Positions 45,339 through 54,925 of a stretch of 64,000 nucleotides of DNA are shown one piece after another. The DNA is taken from NCBI RefSeq assembly GCF_023715535.1, contig NZ_JAMBOI010000014.1:1-64000 (forward strand), in the 5' to 3' direction. This DNA comes from Sporosarcina luteola (GTDB lineage Bacteria > Bacillota > Bacilli > Bacillales_A > Planococcaceae). The notes below the pieces were generated by a model. That model had not been told where the DNA came from and made no database searches. It saw only the letters and a list, made by a program, of their open reading frames with translations. The stretch's first letter is position 1. Every line of letters starts with the position of its first letter. A program made the translations under genes and the position numbers.

Positions 45339-45977
45339 TCACTTTTCTTTTTCGACGGAAATATGGTTTTGGTTCACATTCTTTTCTTGTCCGTAATTCT
45401 CGCTATTGTCATAGGAAACATCACTATTCCCTGTTGTTACATCCTCAGCGGCTTCTTTGTCCTGTTCTGTTGTAGTTCCTACAAAATCGATCGCTTCCTC
45501 CCCTTCGGAAGACGCTGTTCCATCGTCCATAGGGACCGATGTTTTAGTTGCCATCGATTTCACTTTATCCACAATCTGTCCGGATTGCTCCTGAATTGAT
45601 TTCGTCAGGCCATCCGTCTTCTCCTTTGCAACCGAAGTGATTTCCGTTGCTTTATCCTTCGCAACTGAACTCAATTCGATTCCTTTGTTCTTCAAATGAA
45701 CCGCCTGCTCCGAAAAATCGTCGCGCATTTCCCTGCCCGTCTTCGGTGCAAGAAATAGTGCAGCGGCTGCGCCTATAACGCCTCCCACGAGCGCGCCCAA
45801 CAGGAAGCTCCCCGCCCCAGTGTCGTCGTCATCATAGAAATCATCCGTATTGGAACGGTATGGATAGTTGACAGGCAAGTGGGAAGGCTCCCCGAAAGTG
45901 TTCTTATATTCCTGGTTCCCATAATATTGGTGATCATAATGAGCGTCATTATAGTTCGGTTTCAGTTTATCAGTCAT
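45339..45977 (-). CDS. ytxH: YtxH-family general stress protein
   Basis: 212 residues. A hydrophilic, Tyr/Asp-rich N terminus is followed by a Gly/Ala-rich membrane helix (about 57-77: FLLGALVGGVIGAAAALFLAPKTG), then a long helical and acidic tail. The motif LFLAPKTGREMR is the YtxH hallmark. Localisation at the membrane is expected; the molecular role is unknown. It is second gene of ytxGH, 39 bases after ytxG, behind sigma-B-like and sigma-H-like promoters. GGAGG precedes the ATG. It is longer than B. subtilis YtxH, mostly in the two hydrophilic ends. Confidence 0.88.
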   Translation of the reverse strand: MTDKLKPNYNDAHYDHQYYGNQEYKNTFGEPSHLPVNYPYRSNTDDFYDDDDTGAGSFLLGALVGGVIGAAAALFLAPKTGREMRDDFSEQAVHLKNKGIELSSVAKDKATEITSVAKEKTDGLTKSIQEQSGQIVDKVKSMATKTSVPMDDGTASSEGEEAIDFVGTTTEQDKEAAEDVTTGNSDVSYDNSENYGQEKNVNQNHISVEKEK

Positions 45978-46016
45978 GTGAATTCCTCCAGTATGATTTT
46001 TTTCTAACGCGCGAGA

Positions 46017-46502
46017 TCAGCGTCCGTCCGGGCTTGGCAAACGCTTCTGCCCCCTGTCCGGTTGATAGACAGTCCAGCCTGATGATCTTTCCGTTTTCAT
46101 ATCTTTCACTTTCCCGATAATGCCGAATGCAACGTTGCTCCATTGAACAACTTGGGCTATTTTATCACTGTTCTTCTCGGCTTCGACAGTGATCGAATCG
46201 GTGACTCGGCGAACTGAATTGTTCAAGTCGCTGACAGAGCTCCCTACCCCTTTCACTGCATCAACGACAGTGTTCAATTTTTCGGATTTCTGCTGAATAT
46301 CCTCGGCAAGGGCATTTGTCTTATGAAGAAGTTCCGTCGTTTCAGACGTGACCCCTTCCAACTGGTTCGTCAAGCCATCCAGCGTTTCGGAAACGCTTCG
46401 TAATGTCGTTTTCAATGAACCTAATGTCATTGCAAGGCTGATACATAAAATCAGAAATGCTATTGCAGCAACTATGGCAGCAATGTACAGTAATACTTCC
46501 AT
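46017..46502 (-). CDS. ytxG: YtxG, DUF948 membrane stress protein
   Basis: 161-residue DUF948 protein: an N-terminal membrane helix (about 3-25, MEVLLYIAAIVAAIAFLILC), then a long amphipathic coiled coil resembling a methyl-accepting-protein rod (residues about 30-130). GGAGGAGG precedes the ATG at 46502; the open frame reaches 46592 but crosses the sigma-B-like promoter. In B. subtilis ytxGHJ is the csb40 stress operon under sigma-B and sigma-H. No ytxJ is seen here after ytxH. Confidence 0.9.
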   Translation of the reverse strand: MEVLLYIAAIVAAIAFLILCISLAMTLGSLKTTLRSVSETLDGLTNQLEGVTSETTELLHKTNALAEDIQQKSEKLNTVVDAVKGVGSSVSDLNNSVRRVTDSITVEAEKNSDKIAQVVQWSNVAFGIIGKVKDMKTERSSGWTVYQPDRGQKRLPSPDGR

Positions 46503-46539
46503 GGCGATCCTCCTCCCGATGAACATACATAAGTAATTT

Positions 46540-46565
46540 CTACCCTTTAACGTAGGTAAATAAAC
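46540..46565 (-). promoter_or_regulatory. Sigma-B-like promoter of ytxGH
   Basis: On the minus strand GTTTAT (46560-46565), 14-base spacer, GGGTAG (46540-46545). This fits the general-stress consensus GTTTAA-N12-14-GGGTAT with one mismatch in each box, 37 bases before the ytxG start. Confidence 0.7.
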
Positions 46566-46581
46566 TTCGCCTACTCTAACC

Positions 46582-46610
46582 TTTTTCGACATCCTTTGTA
46601 AATATCCTTC
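46582..46610 (-). promoter_or_regulatory. Sigma-H-like promoter of ytxGH
   Basis: On the minus strand GAAGGATAT (46602-46610), 11-base spacer, GTCGAAAAA (46582-46590). This matches RNAGGAWWW-N11/12-RNNGAATWW with one mismatch. It is upstream of the sigma-B-like site. Confidence 0.55.
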
Positions 46611-46654
46611 ATTTTTCCCGAAATAAATAATTTCTGGATATTATACATGCTAGT

Positions 46655-46794
46655 TTATGCGTAATTGGATTGTTTTATGGACTTTTGAAAGTGTTTATGC
46701 GCTTATATGGACATTTTTGGACCTTTCAGGGGACTTATGCGTAATTGTAGGGATTTATGCGCGTATGAAGAATTTTATGCGTGAAAATAAAAAA
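46655..46794. repeat. Phased array of seven 20-nt units (box TTATGCG)
   Basis: Seven units start exactly every 20 bases at 46655, 46675, 46695, 46715, 46735, 46755 and 46775. Five begin TTATGCG. Units 2 and 4 begin TTATGGAC and TTTTGGAC. Units 1 and 5 share TTATGCGTAATTG. The array fills the gap between the murC terminator and the ytxG promoters. A 20-base period is not in frame, so it is not coding. Confidence 0.88.
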
Positions 46795-46823
46795 ACAGCC
46801 AATCCAAAGGGATTAGGCTGTTT
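46786..46823 (-). terminator. Intrinsic terminator of murC
   Basis: Arms AACAGCCTAATCC and GGATTGGCTGTT with one bulge, followed on the minus strand by TTTTTTA. The first arm overlaps the last codons of murC and the T-run touches the repeat array. Confidence 0.88.
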
Positions 46824-48126
46824 CTTCTTTCTTTGTATGTTCGGCGAAGACGTTCAAATACTTTTGGATGTCGCCAGCGCCCATGAATAGGTACACTGCA
46901 TTTCCATGCTTATCAAGGACTTCGATGTTCTCCAGTTCTAGATGTTGTGCTCCAGGAATTTTTCCAACGAGGTCATCAATCGTCAAATTGCCTGACTTCT
47001 CACGCGCGGAACCGAATATGTCACATAAATAGACATGATCCGCCGCAGAAAGACTGTCGGCAAATTGCTCCAGCAATGCCGCGGTACGCGTGAACGTATG
47101 CGGTTGGAAAATCGCGACGATTTCTTTTTCGGGATACTTTTGCCTTGCGGATTGCAACGTCGCCTTGATTTCCGTCGGATGATGGGCATAATCGTCCACA
47201 ATAATCCGGCCATACGATTCTGTCACGGTGAAGCGCCTTTTGACGCCATTGAATGTGGCCAACCTCTCCTCGATGCCAGCAACCGGAATGCCTTCGTAAT
47301 GGCATAGTGCAATGACGCCCAAGGAATTCAATATACCGTGGTCGCCCGCCAATGCGATAGTGAATGAATGGAAGAACTCATTTCGCACATAGACATCAAA
47401 CGTGGCGCCTTTTTCGGATTTCACGATGTTTTTGGCAGAAAAGTCATTCACTTCATCGAACCCGTAGTAAACGACAGGGACGTTCGCTTTTATTTGTTGC
47501 AAATGAATATCATCACCGCAGGCAATGATCGCTTTTTTCACGCGTAAAGCCATTTGGCCGAATGCATCCAAGACATCATCCAAATCCTTGAAATAGTCCG
47601 GATGATCGAAATCGATATTTGTCATGATGGCATAGTCAGGCTCGTAGGCTAGGAAGTGGCGTTTGTATTCGCACGCTTCGAAAACGAAGTATTCACTGTC
47701 TTCCACACCTTTGCCCGTACCATCACCGATGAGAAATGATGTCGGAGCGTTCCCGGAAAGGACATGCGCCAACAATCCTGTCGTCGAAGTCTTTCCATGG
47801 GAACCCGTAACACCTACTGAAATGAATTTCTCCATATAGTTGCCCAAAAAGTCATGATAGCGTATTACTTCAACGCCCAATTCATGTGCTCTTTCAATTT
47901 CGGGATGACTGTCCGGGAACGCATTCCCTGCAATGACAGTCATTCCGGGCTTAATATTATTTTCATCAAAAGGTAAAATCGATATTTTTCTTTCATGCAA
48001 CGGATCTTCCGTAAAGAAATATTTCTCCACATCCGAGCCTTGCACGGCATAAGATGAATCGTGAAGGATTTGTGCAAGGGAACTCATCCCCGATCCTTTG
48101 ATTCCTATAAAATGGTACAATGTCAT
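46813..48126 (-). CDS. murC: UDP-N-acetylmuramate-L-alanine ligase MurC
   Basis: Adds the first amino acid of the peptidoglycan stem peptide. 437 residues with the three Mur-ligase domains: the UDP-binding start [19 protein letters not shown], the central ATPase loop [19 protein letters not shown] (about 105-125) and the C-terminal domain with [15 protein letters not shown] and QPHTFTRT. The ATG at 48126 is chosen because GGGAGG lies just upstream; the open frame starts at 48282 and would overlap the sftA gene end. It follows sftA, as in B. subtilis (ytpT-murC). Confidence 0.96.
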   Translation of the reverse strand: MTLYHFIGIKGSGMSSLAQILHDSSYAVQGSDVEKYFFTEDPLHERKISILPFDENNIKPGMTVIAGNAFPDSHPEIERAHELGVEVIRYHDFLGNYMEKFISVGVTGSHGKTSTTGLLAHVLSGNAPTSFLIGDGTGKGVEDSEYFVFEACEYKRHFLAYEPDYAIMTNIDFDHPDYFKDLDDVLDAFGQMALRVKKAIIACGDDIHLQQIKANVPVVYYGFDEVNDFSAKNIVKSEKGATFDVYVRNEFFHSFTIALAGDHGILNSLGVIALCHYEGIPVAGIEERLATFNGVKRRFTVTESYGRIIVDDYAHHPTEIKATLQSARQKYPEKEIVAIFQPHTFTRTAALLEQFADSLSAADHVYLCDIFGSAREKSGNLTIDDLVGKIPGAQHLELENIEVLDKHGNAVYLFMGAGDIQKYLNVFAEHTKKEETA

Positions 48127-48253
48127 AATGCAACCTCCCGGGATCATAACTGTTCCCACATTCTGGTTCCTCAGCTGATTGGTATCGCTGATTCCCCACT
48201 CATTTTTAGTATTCTCTATTACCAATTCCGTTTTCTTTGAATCGTCAACCATC

Positions 48254-50836
48254 TTACATCTCATTAGGCTTTTCATTGCCATTCAAAAAATAATCAAGCT
48301 CGGTTTTCGTCAAATAGACTTCCCGTGCTTTACTTCCCCTTTGCTCGGAAATGAAACCTAGTTTTTCCATTCGATCCATCAATTTAGCGGCGCGATTATA
48401 ACCGATACTGAAGTTCCGCTGCAATAAAGAAGTAGAAGCACTGCCTTGATCAATAATGAATTCGCAGGCATCTGCAAATAAAGGATCGGTTTCCTCTTCT
48501 TCCAATGAATTTGCCAATAAATCCTCTTGACCGAACAAATAATTCGGCTCCGCTTCGTTCTGAACGTGTTCTATTATACGTTCAATTTCGGCATCCGTGA
48601 CAAATGTACCTTGCAACCGCACTGCTGAAGATTGACCGTTTCCGAGATAAAGCATATCGCCTTTTCCAAGCAGCCTTTCAGCTCCCGGTGTATCGATAAT
48701 TGTCCGAGAGTCAATCTGGGAGGAAACAGAAAATGCTATGCGCGTCGGAACATTCGCCTTGATCGTTCCGGTGATGACATCGACGGATGGGCGTTGTGTA
48801 GCAATGATCAAATGGATTCCGCAAGCTCGTGCCTTTTGCGTGATCCGGCTGATCGATACTTCCACGTCGGCTGGCGCCATCATCATCAAGTCCGCCAACT
48901 CATCAATGACGATGAGTAGATATGGCATCTTCAGAGAGAATTTCCGGTCCTTTTCTGCCATCTCATTATAACGCTCAATATTTCTAGCACCGACATGCGC
49001 AAACAGTTCATATCGGCGTTCCATTTCTCCGACCGCCCATTTCAATGCAGCAGTTGCAGCCTTCACATCGGTGATGACGGGACTCAACAAATGAGGAATC
49101 CCATTGAACGGCGCAAGTTCCACCATTTTCGGATCGATGAGCAGCATTTTCAGATCCGTTGGTGATGCTTTATACAATAGACTGATCAAGATCGAATTGA
49201 TGCACACCGATTTACCGGAACCTGTCGCACCGGCAATCATTCCATGTGGCATCTTCCGCAAATCCAGTGTTACCGGTTCACCCGTCAGGCTAAGTCCAAG
49301 CACCGCCTCCAAAGGAGAGTCCGACTCTTGGAAGCGCTTCGTTTCAATCACTTCCGAAATCCGGACGGCTCTCGGCTTCCGGTTCGGAATCTCGATACCA
49401 ATGGAGCTGGTCCCTGGAATCGGTGCCTGAATTCGGATATCTTCCGCTGCCAGTGCCAATTTTAAGTCGTCAGTCAGATTTCGCACCTTGCTCACTTTCG
49501 TTCCGTGCCCAACCGTCAATTCGAATCTCGTGACTGTCGGTCCTTGTACCGCCTCAATGACATTTGCCTGCACGGCAAAATAGGAAAGTGCCTCCTCCAA
49601 CTTTTCAGACTGGGACTGGAGCCATTCTGTGTCCTCTACATGCTCTTCGGGCTGAATAAGAAAGCTTTTCGAAGGCAATGCATAATAAGGTTGTTCTTCC
49701 AAGTCTTCGGCAGGCTCATCCTGTTTTGTAATATCGTGAACTGGTTCTGTTCGAATCGAAGCGTTTTTTGTGGAATCAAAGGCAGACTGGCTGCTAGCTT
49801 TTTTTTCACGTTCCTCGTATTTCAGCTTATCATTTTTCAACATGAGGACATTAAAAGGCACGATTCTTTCTTTTTTCTGTTCAGGGATGCGTTCAGGATG
49901 CACTTCTTCAATCACCGGTTCAGGCGCGGATGAGGGCTCTATCATTTCCTCAATTATCGATTCTGCAATGGAGGCAGGCTCCATTGCTTCTTTAGCTGTC
50001 TGTTCGGGATCTTCAGAAGCCTCAATTTCTTCGACTACTGTCGGATTAGGCGTTTCACTGATTTGTACTTCCGGCTCAGCGGCGGTCGGTTCCGTGTCAA
50101 TTTCCTGCTCATCCGGTTCCATGGTTTCCTCTTCTACAAGTTCGTCAAATTGCGTCTCAGCTGGCATTTCTTTATCCGAAGTATGTGCATGATCTTCAAA
50201 ACCAATGCGATGAATTTCATCTTCTGCCATTGATTGTTCAATTATTGGTTCGACTTTTTGTTCGTATTCCGGCTCAATTCGGGAGAAAACCGGAGTTTCT
50301 ACGGTTTCCGTTTCCATATTTTCCTGTTGAAGTGCATCGAACCGATCATTTTTCGGCCTTGAATAGCCATAGATAGGTGATGGCACCTCTGTAGGAGTAA
50401 AGGGACGGTTACTTCGTTTCTGTATAATCGTTTTTTTATTCGGCTCTGTTTCGTCAGCTTGCACCTTTCTCGCTTTCGGTGTTGGCACCGAATTCAATTC
50501 TTGCTTTGTATTGTATTTTAATGGGGCAGTCGCCCGGTGAATAGTCGGTTTCTCGTTTCCACCTGGCCATCTGTCATTTTTATATAACGGCACAGGCGTG
50601 AAATCATCGTCATCAAGTTCAGTGATTAAATTGTCCGCTTTCCTTCGCTCGTTTTCCGGGTCCGGTTCCCACCCATAGATTTCGGCATCGGTTATGATCG
50701 GAAAACGGAAAGCCGGTTTTTCGGCTTGGCTTTGCTCTCTATGTTCTTCATACTCAATATCGTCAAAAGTTTCTTCAAATTCTTCATTTTTATCTGTTTC
50801 AAATATACGGTTCATCATTTTTTTAATCCAAGTCAA
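48254..50836 (-). CDS. sftA: SftA, soluble FtsK-like septal DNA translocase
   Basis: Hexameric DNA pump that clears chromosome from the closing septum. It has 860 residues. The first about 370 form an acidic Glu/Pro-rich disordered linker with no transmembrane helices, unlike SpoIIIE. The motor follows: Walker [16 protein letters not shown] (about 525), Walker [15 protein letters not shown], and a C-terminal gamma winged helix [20 protein letters not shown] that reads polar DNA sequences. The start is TTG, giving [13 protein letters not shown] and resembling the SftA N terminus; GAGTGAT is just upstream. The frame is open to 50863. It is shorter than B. subtilis SftA, mainly in the linker. 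Confidence 0.93.
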   Translation of the reverse strand: MTWIKKMMNRIFETDKNEEFEETFDDIEYEEHREQSQAEKPAFRFPIITDAEIYGWEPDPENERRKADNLITELDDDDFTPVPLYKNDRWPGGNEKPTIHRATAPLKYNTKQELNSVPTPKARKVQADETEPNKKTIIQKRSNRPFTPTEVPSPIYGYSRPKNDRFDALQQENMETETVETPVFSRIEPEYEQKVEPIIEQSMAEDEIHRIGFEDHAHTSDKEMPAETQFDELVEEETMEPDEQEIDTEPTAAEPEVQISETPNPTVVEEIEASEDPEQTAKEAMEPASIAESIIEEMIEPSSAPEPVIEEVHPERIPEQKKERIVPFNVLMLKNDKLKYEEREKKASSQSAFDSTKNASIRTEPVHDITKQDEPAEDLEEQPYYALPSKSFLIQPEEHVEDTEWLQSQSEKLEEALSYFAVQANVIEAVQGPTVTRFELTVGHGTKVSKVRNLTDDLKLALAAEDIRIQAPIPGTSSIGIEIPNRKPRAVRISEVIETKRFQESDSPLEAVLGLSLTGEPVTLDLRKMPHGMIAGATGSGKSVCINSILISLLYKASPTDLKMLLIDPKMVELAPFNGIPHLLSPVITDVKAATAALKWAVGEMERRYELFAHVGARNIERYNEMAEKDRKFSLKMPYLLIVIDELADLMMMAPADVEVSISRITQKARACGIHLIIATQRPSVDVITGTIKANVPTRIAFSVSSQIDSRTIIDTPGAERLLGKGDMLYLGNGQSSAVRLQGTFVTDAEIERIIEHVQNEAEPNYLFGQEDLLANSLEEEETDPLFADACEFIIDQGSASTSLLQRNFSIGYNRAAKLMDRMEKLGFISEQRGSKAREVYLTKTELDYFLNGNEKPNEM

Positions 50837-50914
50837 ATCTATCACTCTTTTCAAGTCGATCATTCTATTTTAGCAGGTTTTCATAGATTAAATCAATCAG
50901 ATGGCCAAAATAAG

Positions 50915-50945
50915 AAAAACGTACTGCTTAGGACAGTACGTTTTT
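50915..50945 (-). terminator. Intrinsic terminator of ytpR
   Basis: Perfect stem AAAAACGTACTG / CAGTACGTTTTT with loop CTTAGGA, six bases past the ytpR stop. Confidence 0.9.
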
Positions 50946-50950
50946 CAATA

Positions 50951-51556
50951 TCAAGCTATAAAAGGTTCACCAGGCGTTGCATCTTCAGCAAGGACCATAA
51001 TCCCTTTTTCAGCAGGAGCGTCTGGAATGCCAAGCTCTTTTGCTGAACAGATCATCCCGGAGGAGGCAATTCCCCTAAGCTCTGCATCTCTTATGGCCAT
51101 TCCCGACGGCATGACTGCCCCCACTTTTGCTACGACGACTTTTTGCCCCTCTTCGACATTAGGCGCTCCGCAGACGATTTGTAAGGTTTCATTCCCGACA
51201 TCCACCTTGCACACGCTCAATTTATCTGCATTCGGGTGTTTTTCTTTAGCTACAACGTGACCGACTACAAACTTTGGTGAGAAATCCACATCTAATTCAA
51301 ACTCCACACCATTCGCTTTAAGTGCCTCCTGCAGTTGACCGACAATCTCTTCGGTCGTTTCAATTTGTCCATCATTGTCCGGCTTCACGTAGTTTGAAGC
51401 ACGGAAGACGTTGAATGCTACTACTTTATCGGTTGCTGCATCTTTGATAAGAGTGATATCCTTCTTGCTTTCAATTACCCTATCTTCCGGGCGTTCTGTC
51501 GTCAATTGAACGAGGAGTACATCGCCCACTCCGTTTTGATTGTAAAAAATATTCAT
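50951..51556 (-). CDS. ytpR: YtpR, tRNA-binding (EMAP-II/PheT-like) domain protein
   Basis: 201 residues: an N-terminal DUF4479 domain (about 1-85) and a C-terminal OB-fold tRNA-binding domain with VGHVVAKEKHPNADKLSVCK and IVCGAPNVEEGQKVVVA, as in the N terminus of PheRS beta. It probably binds tRNA or structured RNA non-specifically; its cellular role is unclear. The ATG overlaps the ytpQ stop (ATGA), so it is translationally coupled to ytpQ. AGGAAGG lies nine bases upstream, inside ytpQ. Confidence 0.9.
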   Translation of the reverse strand: MNIFYNQNGVGDVLLVQLTTERPEDRVIESKKDITLIKDAATDKVVAFNVFRASNYVKPDNDGQIETTEEIVGQLQEALKANGVEFELDVDFSPKFVVGHVVAKEKHPNADKLSVCKVDVGNETLQIVCGAPNVEEGQKVVVAKVGAVMPSGMAIRDAELRGIASSGMICSAKELGIPDAPAEKGIMVLAEDATPGEPFIA

Positions 51557-52371
51557 TTCTTTCTACCTTCCTTTCGGGCAACCCGATTTTTCGCCATAAT
51601 GAAAATCGGTTCTAATTTACCATCTTCATAGATGAATGACAAGGAGGTGACAGGCACTGCCCCTACCGTGAAAAATTGCATCGTCATTTGGGCAAGCACG
51701 TCATACCCCGTATCGTTTCGAATGTCACCAATGATCAAAACGTCCTGATGAGGTACCGAAACGGTCATATGCCCTTCGATTTCCGCTTCCATTTCCTTTA
51801 GGAAGGTGTGATTCAATATACGGCTTGCATCGTATCCGTCATTGTTATTGACGAAATAGAACAGATTTCCCGCCACTTCATCCTTCTTCATGTTCGTTGG
51901 CAATGATCTAACTTTAAATAGGGCTGATTCCATAATTTCCGACTCCGTCATTCCGATGGAATCGAGCATCGATTCATCAATGAGACGGTACGTCGTGCCC
52001 AAGTCGAGTGCATAGAAAATTCTCGTTTCAGCTGTATGGTCTTTCGCTATGAAGCGATCCCCTGCTTTCGAAGTTTGCGGGAAAGAAGTCGAGCGGATGA
52101 CCGGGTAGATTGCATTTTCTTTTACGAACCCTTCAGCCTGCTCTCTCTCCATCGCTTTAAACGTTTCGCCAATCGTGTAGACGACTTCATTGATGGCGGC
52201 TTCTTGTTTTGTTTCATATTTAGCAAGGATTTCTGGCAAGGAAATATCCATCCCTTTTTTCAGTATGGAATGCTCCAATCGGACCTTATCCGTTTTCCGG
52301 TCGAAACGCCACTGGAAATGTTCGGACGGCAGATGCTCTTTTAATAGTTCCACAAGCTTTTGTGAATTCAA
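51553..52371 (-). CDS. ytpQ: YtpQ, DUF1444 family protein
   Basis: 272-residue cytosolic protein of the DUF1444 (UPF0354) family. Conserved stretches IYPVIRSTSFPQ, DHTAETRIFYALDLG, DGYDASRILN and SVPHQDVLIIGDIRND are visible. No biochemical function is known to me. The start is TTG, giving MNSQKLVELLKEHLP, six bases after AGGGTG, in line with B. subtilis YtpQ; the frame is open to 52470. It is co-transcribed with ytpR (four-base overlap) and probably with the upstream lipoprotein gene. Confidence 0.9.
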   Translation of the reverse strand: MNSQKLVELLKEHLPSEHFQWRFDRKTDKVRLEHSILKKGMDISLPEILAKYETKQEAAINEVVYTIGETFKAMEREQAEGFVKENAIYPVIRSTSFPQTSKAGDRFIAKDHTAETRIFYALDLGTTYRLIDESMLDSIGMTESEIMESALFKVRSLPTNMKKDEVAGNLFYFVNNNDGYDASRILNHTFLKEMEAEIEGHMTVSVPHQDVLIIGDIRNDTGYDVLAQMTMQFFTVGAVPVTSLSFIYEDGKLEPIFIMAKNRVARKEGRKK

Positions 52372-52441
52372 TAACTTCACCCTTTCTTCAAAAATAAACG
52401 GCCGCTCGCCGCAAATGCGCCGGGTGACCGAAAGTTTATGC

Positions 52442-52957
52442 TTATGAGCCTTGCTCGATGGAACGTACAATTTCCATCATCTTGCCCATATTCGCTCCAA
52501 TATTTTTGTTTTTCGTAATGGTCGTTATCTTTATTCCGCCGACACTTGCAATGAGCTCCACTTGATCTTCGCCTTTCCTGAGAACAGAGGAAAAACCGAA
52601 ATACCCATCTTCAGTGAACACTTCCTCAAATCGCTCTTTCTTCTCCGTCTTAGTAGACAGTTCGTAAAAGAGCCTGCTGTCTCTGGACTCATTCGAATTA
52701 ATGAAGAGAAGGAATGTTTCGTCGCCCTTTTTCATAATAATATTCTGGGCATCGGACTTCTCGTCTATCGTAAATCCGGCCGGTTTATATAATGAAACAC
52801 CATGTACTTCATCATTCACATGTTTATCATGCAATTGAAAAGCTTCTCTTGCCGCTGCAATGCCTTTTTCCGCTTGTTCTTCAAAAGTGTTACCACACGC
52901 GGCTAATACAATTATGGATAGGAGTGCCAGGAATAAGAATTTCCAGAAGCGGAACAT
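52442..52957 (-). CDS. Putative lipoprotein, function unknown
   Basis: 171 residues with signal peptide MFRFWKFLFLALLSIIVLAAC, lipobox LAAC and predicted lipidated Cys21. The mature domain is alpha/beta with VSLYKPAGFTIDEKSDAQN and ends in NIGANMGKMMEIVRSIEQ; I recognise no named family. It should sit on the outer membrane face. GGAGG precedes the ATG. It lies 70 bases upstream of ytpQ in the same direction and may head a lipoprotein-ytpQ-ytpR unit. Confidence 0.8.
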   Translation of the reverse strand: MFRFWKFLFLALLSIIVLAACGNTFEEQAEKGIAAAREAFQLHDKHVNDEVHGVSLYKPAGFTIDEKSDAQNIIMKKGDETFLLFINSNESRDSRLFYELSTKTEKKERFEEVFTEDGYFGFSSVLRKGEDQVELIASVGGIKITTITKNKNIGANMGKMMEIVRSIEQGS

Positions 52958-53074
52958 TCAGCTTCCTCCAATCGTACATTTTTATTCAATTACCGCTACC
53001 TATTTTATAGATTATCGTGCCTATATGCAAATCAAGCGGTTTAACTTAAAGCCTCCCGAGGATGTTTCGGATTT

Positions 53075-53593
53075 TTAAGCTGTCCTGTAGTATTTCAATT
53101 GACCGATCAATAATTGCATGACGTGTTCGAACAGCTTGTCGCGGGTGATTACCTGTGCGGTGAACATACCGATTGCACCATCGCTGTGGCGGATGCCATT
53201 CGCTTTAAAATATCCATCAACGACAACTCCCAATTCCCAACCCTTCTTCACTTCTGAAGCGATTTCTTCAGGTAATGGGATTTGAGCACCGCCGGCAGAG
53301 AATGATTTCCCTGAAGGTAGTACAAGCGCCCCCCAATTGCAAACGAACATTTCGCTTCCTATCATGCGCACTCCACCTTCCAATCCGATTCCGATTGCTT
53401 CAATTTCTTCATTGGCGGCATTCGTTGCGCGATTCAAAGCACCTGTTCTCGTTTCTTCGTCACCAAAGGGTTGATCCTTCACGCCGGAAGGGACTTTCAC
53501 TTTTAATAATTCGCTTCCGGGAAAATGGCTTTCGATCACTGCCCGCACCGCTTTGACTTTTGCTTGATTGGTAGATCCTATGATGAATTTCAT
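53075..53593 (-). CDS. DUF84 / YjjX-like non-canonical purine NTP phosphatase
   Basis: 172 residues of the DUF84 family, related to YjjX inosine/xanthosine triphosphatases that hydrolyse ITP and XTP to keep damaged purines out of nucleic acids. The N terminus FIIGSTNQAKVKAVRAVI is the nucleotide-binding signature. GDEETRTGALNRATNA, GIGLEGGV and SDGAIGMFTAQVITR are family motifs with the metal-binding acidic residues. Activity is inferred from homology. AAAGGAG precedes the ATG. It follows ytoP after that gene's terminator. Confidence 0.85.
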   Translation of the reverse strand: MKFIIGSTNQAKVKAVRAVIESHFPGSELLKVKVPSGVKDQPFGDEETRTGALNRATNAANEEIEAIGIGLEGGVRMIGSEMFVCNWGALVLPSGKSFSAGGAQIPLPEEIASEVKKGWELGVVVDGYFKANGIRHSDGAIGMFTAQVITRDKLFEHVMQLLIGQLKYYRTA

Positions 53594-53614
53594 ACTGCTC
53601 TCCTTTCTAGTCAG

Positions 53615-53646
53615 AAAAAAGCCATCCTAAAACGCAAGGATGGCTC
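53615..53646 (-). terminator. Intrinsic terminator of ytoP
   Basis: Stem GCCATCCT / AGGATGGC, followed on the minus strand by TTTTTTCTG, between ytoP and the DUF84 gene. Confidence 0.88.
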
Positions 53647-53655
53647 TATTTACTA

Positions 53656-54729
53656 TTAGACATTGCCCTTGATTGTTTCAACGGTCGTTTTATCGCAAGC
53701 TTTCACTAATTTGACAAGGAGCTCTTTCGCTGCTGCATAATCATCGGTGTGGATGATGGAAGCGGAAGTGTGGATGTAACGAGAACAGATTCCGATAACC
53801 GCACTCGGTACGCCTTCATTTGAGATATGGACTTGTCCTGCGTCCGTTCCTCCCATGGAGATGAAATACTGGTATGGGATATTGTTCGTTTCCGCCGTAT
53901 CAAGGATGAATTCACGCATGCCGCGGTGGGTCACCATCGAACGGTCAAAAATGCGGAGTAATGTTCCTTTTCCAAGCTGGCCGAATTCATTTTTATTCCC
54001 GGAAGCGTCATTCGCCGGGCTTGCATCCAATGCGAAGAAAAGATCAGGATTAATCATCCGGGCAGCAGCCTGTGCCCCGCGCAAACCGACTTCCTCCATG
54101 ACATTCGCCCCGGAATACAAATTATTCGGAAGCGTTTCTCCATGAACTTCTTTCAATAGCTCGATGGCCAAACCGCAACCATATCTATTATCCCATGCTT
54201 TCGCCAAGATCTTTTTGTCATTCGCCATTGGGGTGAACGGGCAGATTGGAACAATTTGTTGGCCGGGACGGATCCCGATTTTTTTTGCGTCCTCTTTGTC
54301 ATCCGCACCAATATCGATAAGCATGTTTTTAATATCCATCGGTTTATTCCTGACTTCATCACTGAGGAGGTGTGGCGGAATGGAACCGATGACGCCGACG
54401 ACTGGACCTTCCTCTGTAATGATCTGAACTCGCTGAGCCAACAGCACTTGGCTCCACCATCCCCCAAGCGGTTGGAAACGGAGCATGCCGTTGTCAGTGA
54501 TTGCAGTGACCATGAAGCCTACTTCATCCATATGTCCGGCAACCATGATACGCGGACCTTCTTCAGGACCTTTCCGCACGCCGAAAATTCCGCCTAGGTT
54601 ATCCTGGATAATTTCATCGGAATATTTTCCGAGCTCTTCCCGCATATAGTTGCGGACCATATGCTCATTTCCTGGCGCTCCAGGCAGCTCGGTCAATGTT
54701 TTGAACATAGTCAACGTTTCGTTGTTCAT
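53656..54729 (-). CDS. ytoP: M42 family aminopeptidase YtoP
   Basis: Dinuclear-metal aminopeptidase of 357 residues, expected to form the tetrahedral dodecamer typical of glutamyl or deblocking M42 enzymes. Metal ligands are visible: His in [13 protein letters not shown], Asp in [12 protein letters not shown], catalytic Glu pair in [12 protein letters not shown], Asp in [10 protein letters not shown] and His near the C terminus in [20 protein letters not shown] precedes the ATG at 54729, giving the same length as B. subtilis YtoP. It is divergent from ytzB. Confidence 0.94.
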   Translation of the reverse strand: MNNETLTMFKTLTELPGAPGNEHMVRNYMREELGKYSDEIIQDNLGGIFGVRKGPEEGPRIMVAGHMDEVGFMVTAITDNGMLRFQPLGGWWSQVLLAQRVQIITEEGPVVGVIGSIPPHLLSDEVRNKPMDIKNMLIDIGADDKEDAKKIGIRPGQQIVPICPFTPMANDKKILAKAWDNRYGCGLAIELLKEVHGETLPNNLYSGANVMEEVGLRGAQAAARMINPDLFFALDASPANDASGNKNEFGQLGKGTLLRIFDRSMVTHRGMREFILDTAETNNIPYQYFISMGGTDAGQVHISNEGVPSAVIGICSRYIHTSASIIHTDDYAAAKELLVKLVKACDKTTVETIKGNV

Positions 54730-54865
54730 GAGAATTTCCCCCAATTCAATAGATACTCCTTCTAGTATAGTGTACGAATTTGAAACTTTCCATTATAATA
54801 TTTAGCTTTCCGAACTAGTTTTTTCGACGAGAGATTTCATCCGTACTCCCCTAGTCCAATAACAG

Positions 54866-54894
54866 TTAAACATTTTTTTGAAATATGGTACACT
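54866..54894 (+). promoter_or_regulatory. Candidate promoter of ytzB
   Basis: TTAAAC (54866-54871), 17-base spacer, TACACT (54889-54894) preceded by TGG, an extended -10. It lies about 31 bases before the ytzB start. Confidence 0.5.
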
Positions 54895-54925
54895 TGTTGA
54901 AGATTGATGGAGGGGGTTCTCAGAC

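Noticed and set aside
49770..50192. Ser-rich plus-strand frame
   Set aside because: Antisense of the acidic linker of SftA; composition is explained by Glu/Asp codons read backwards.
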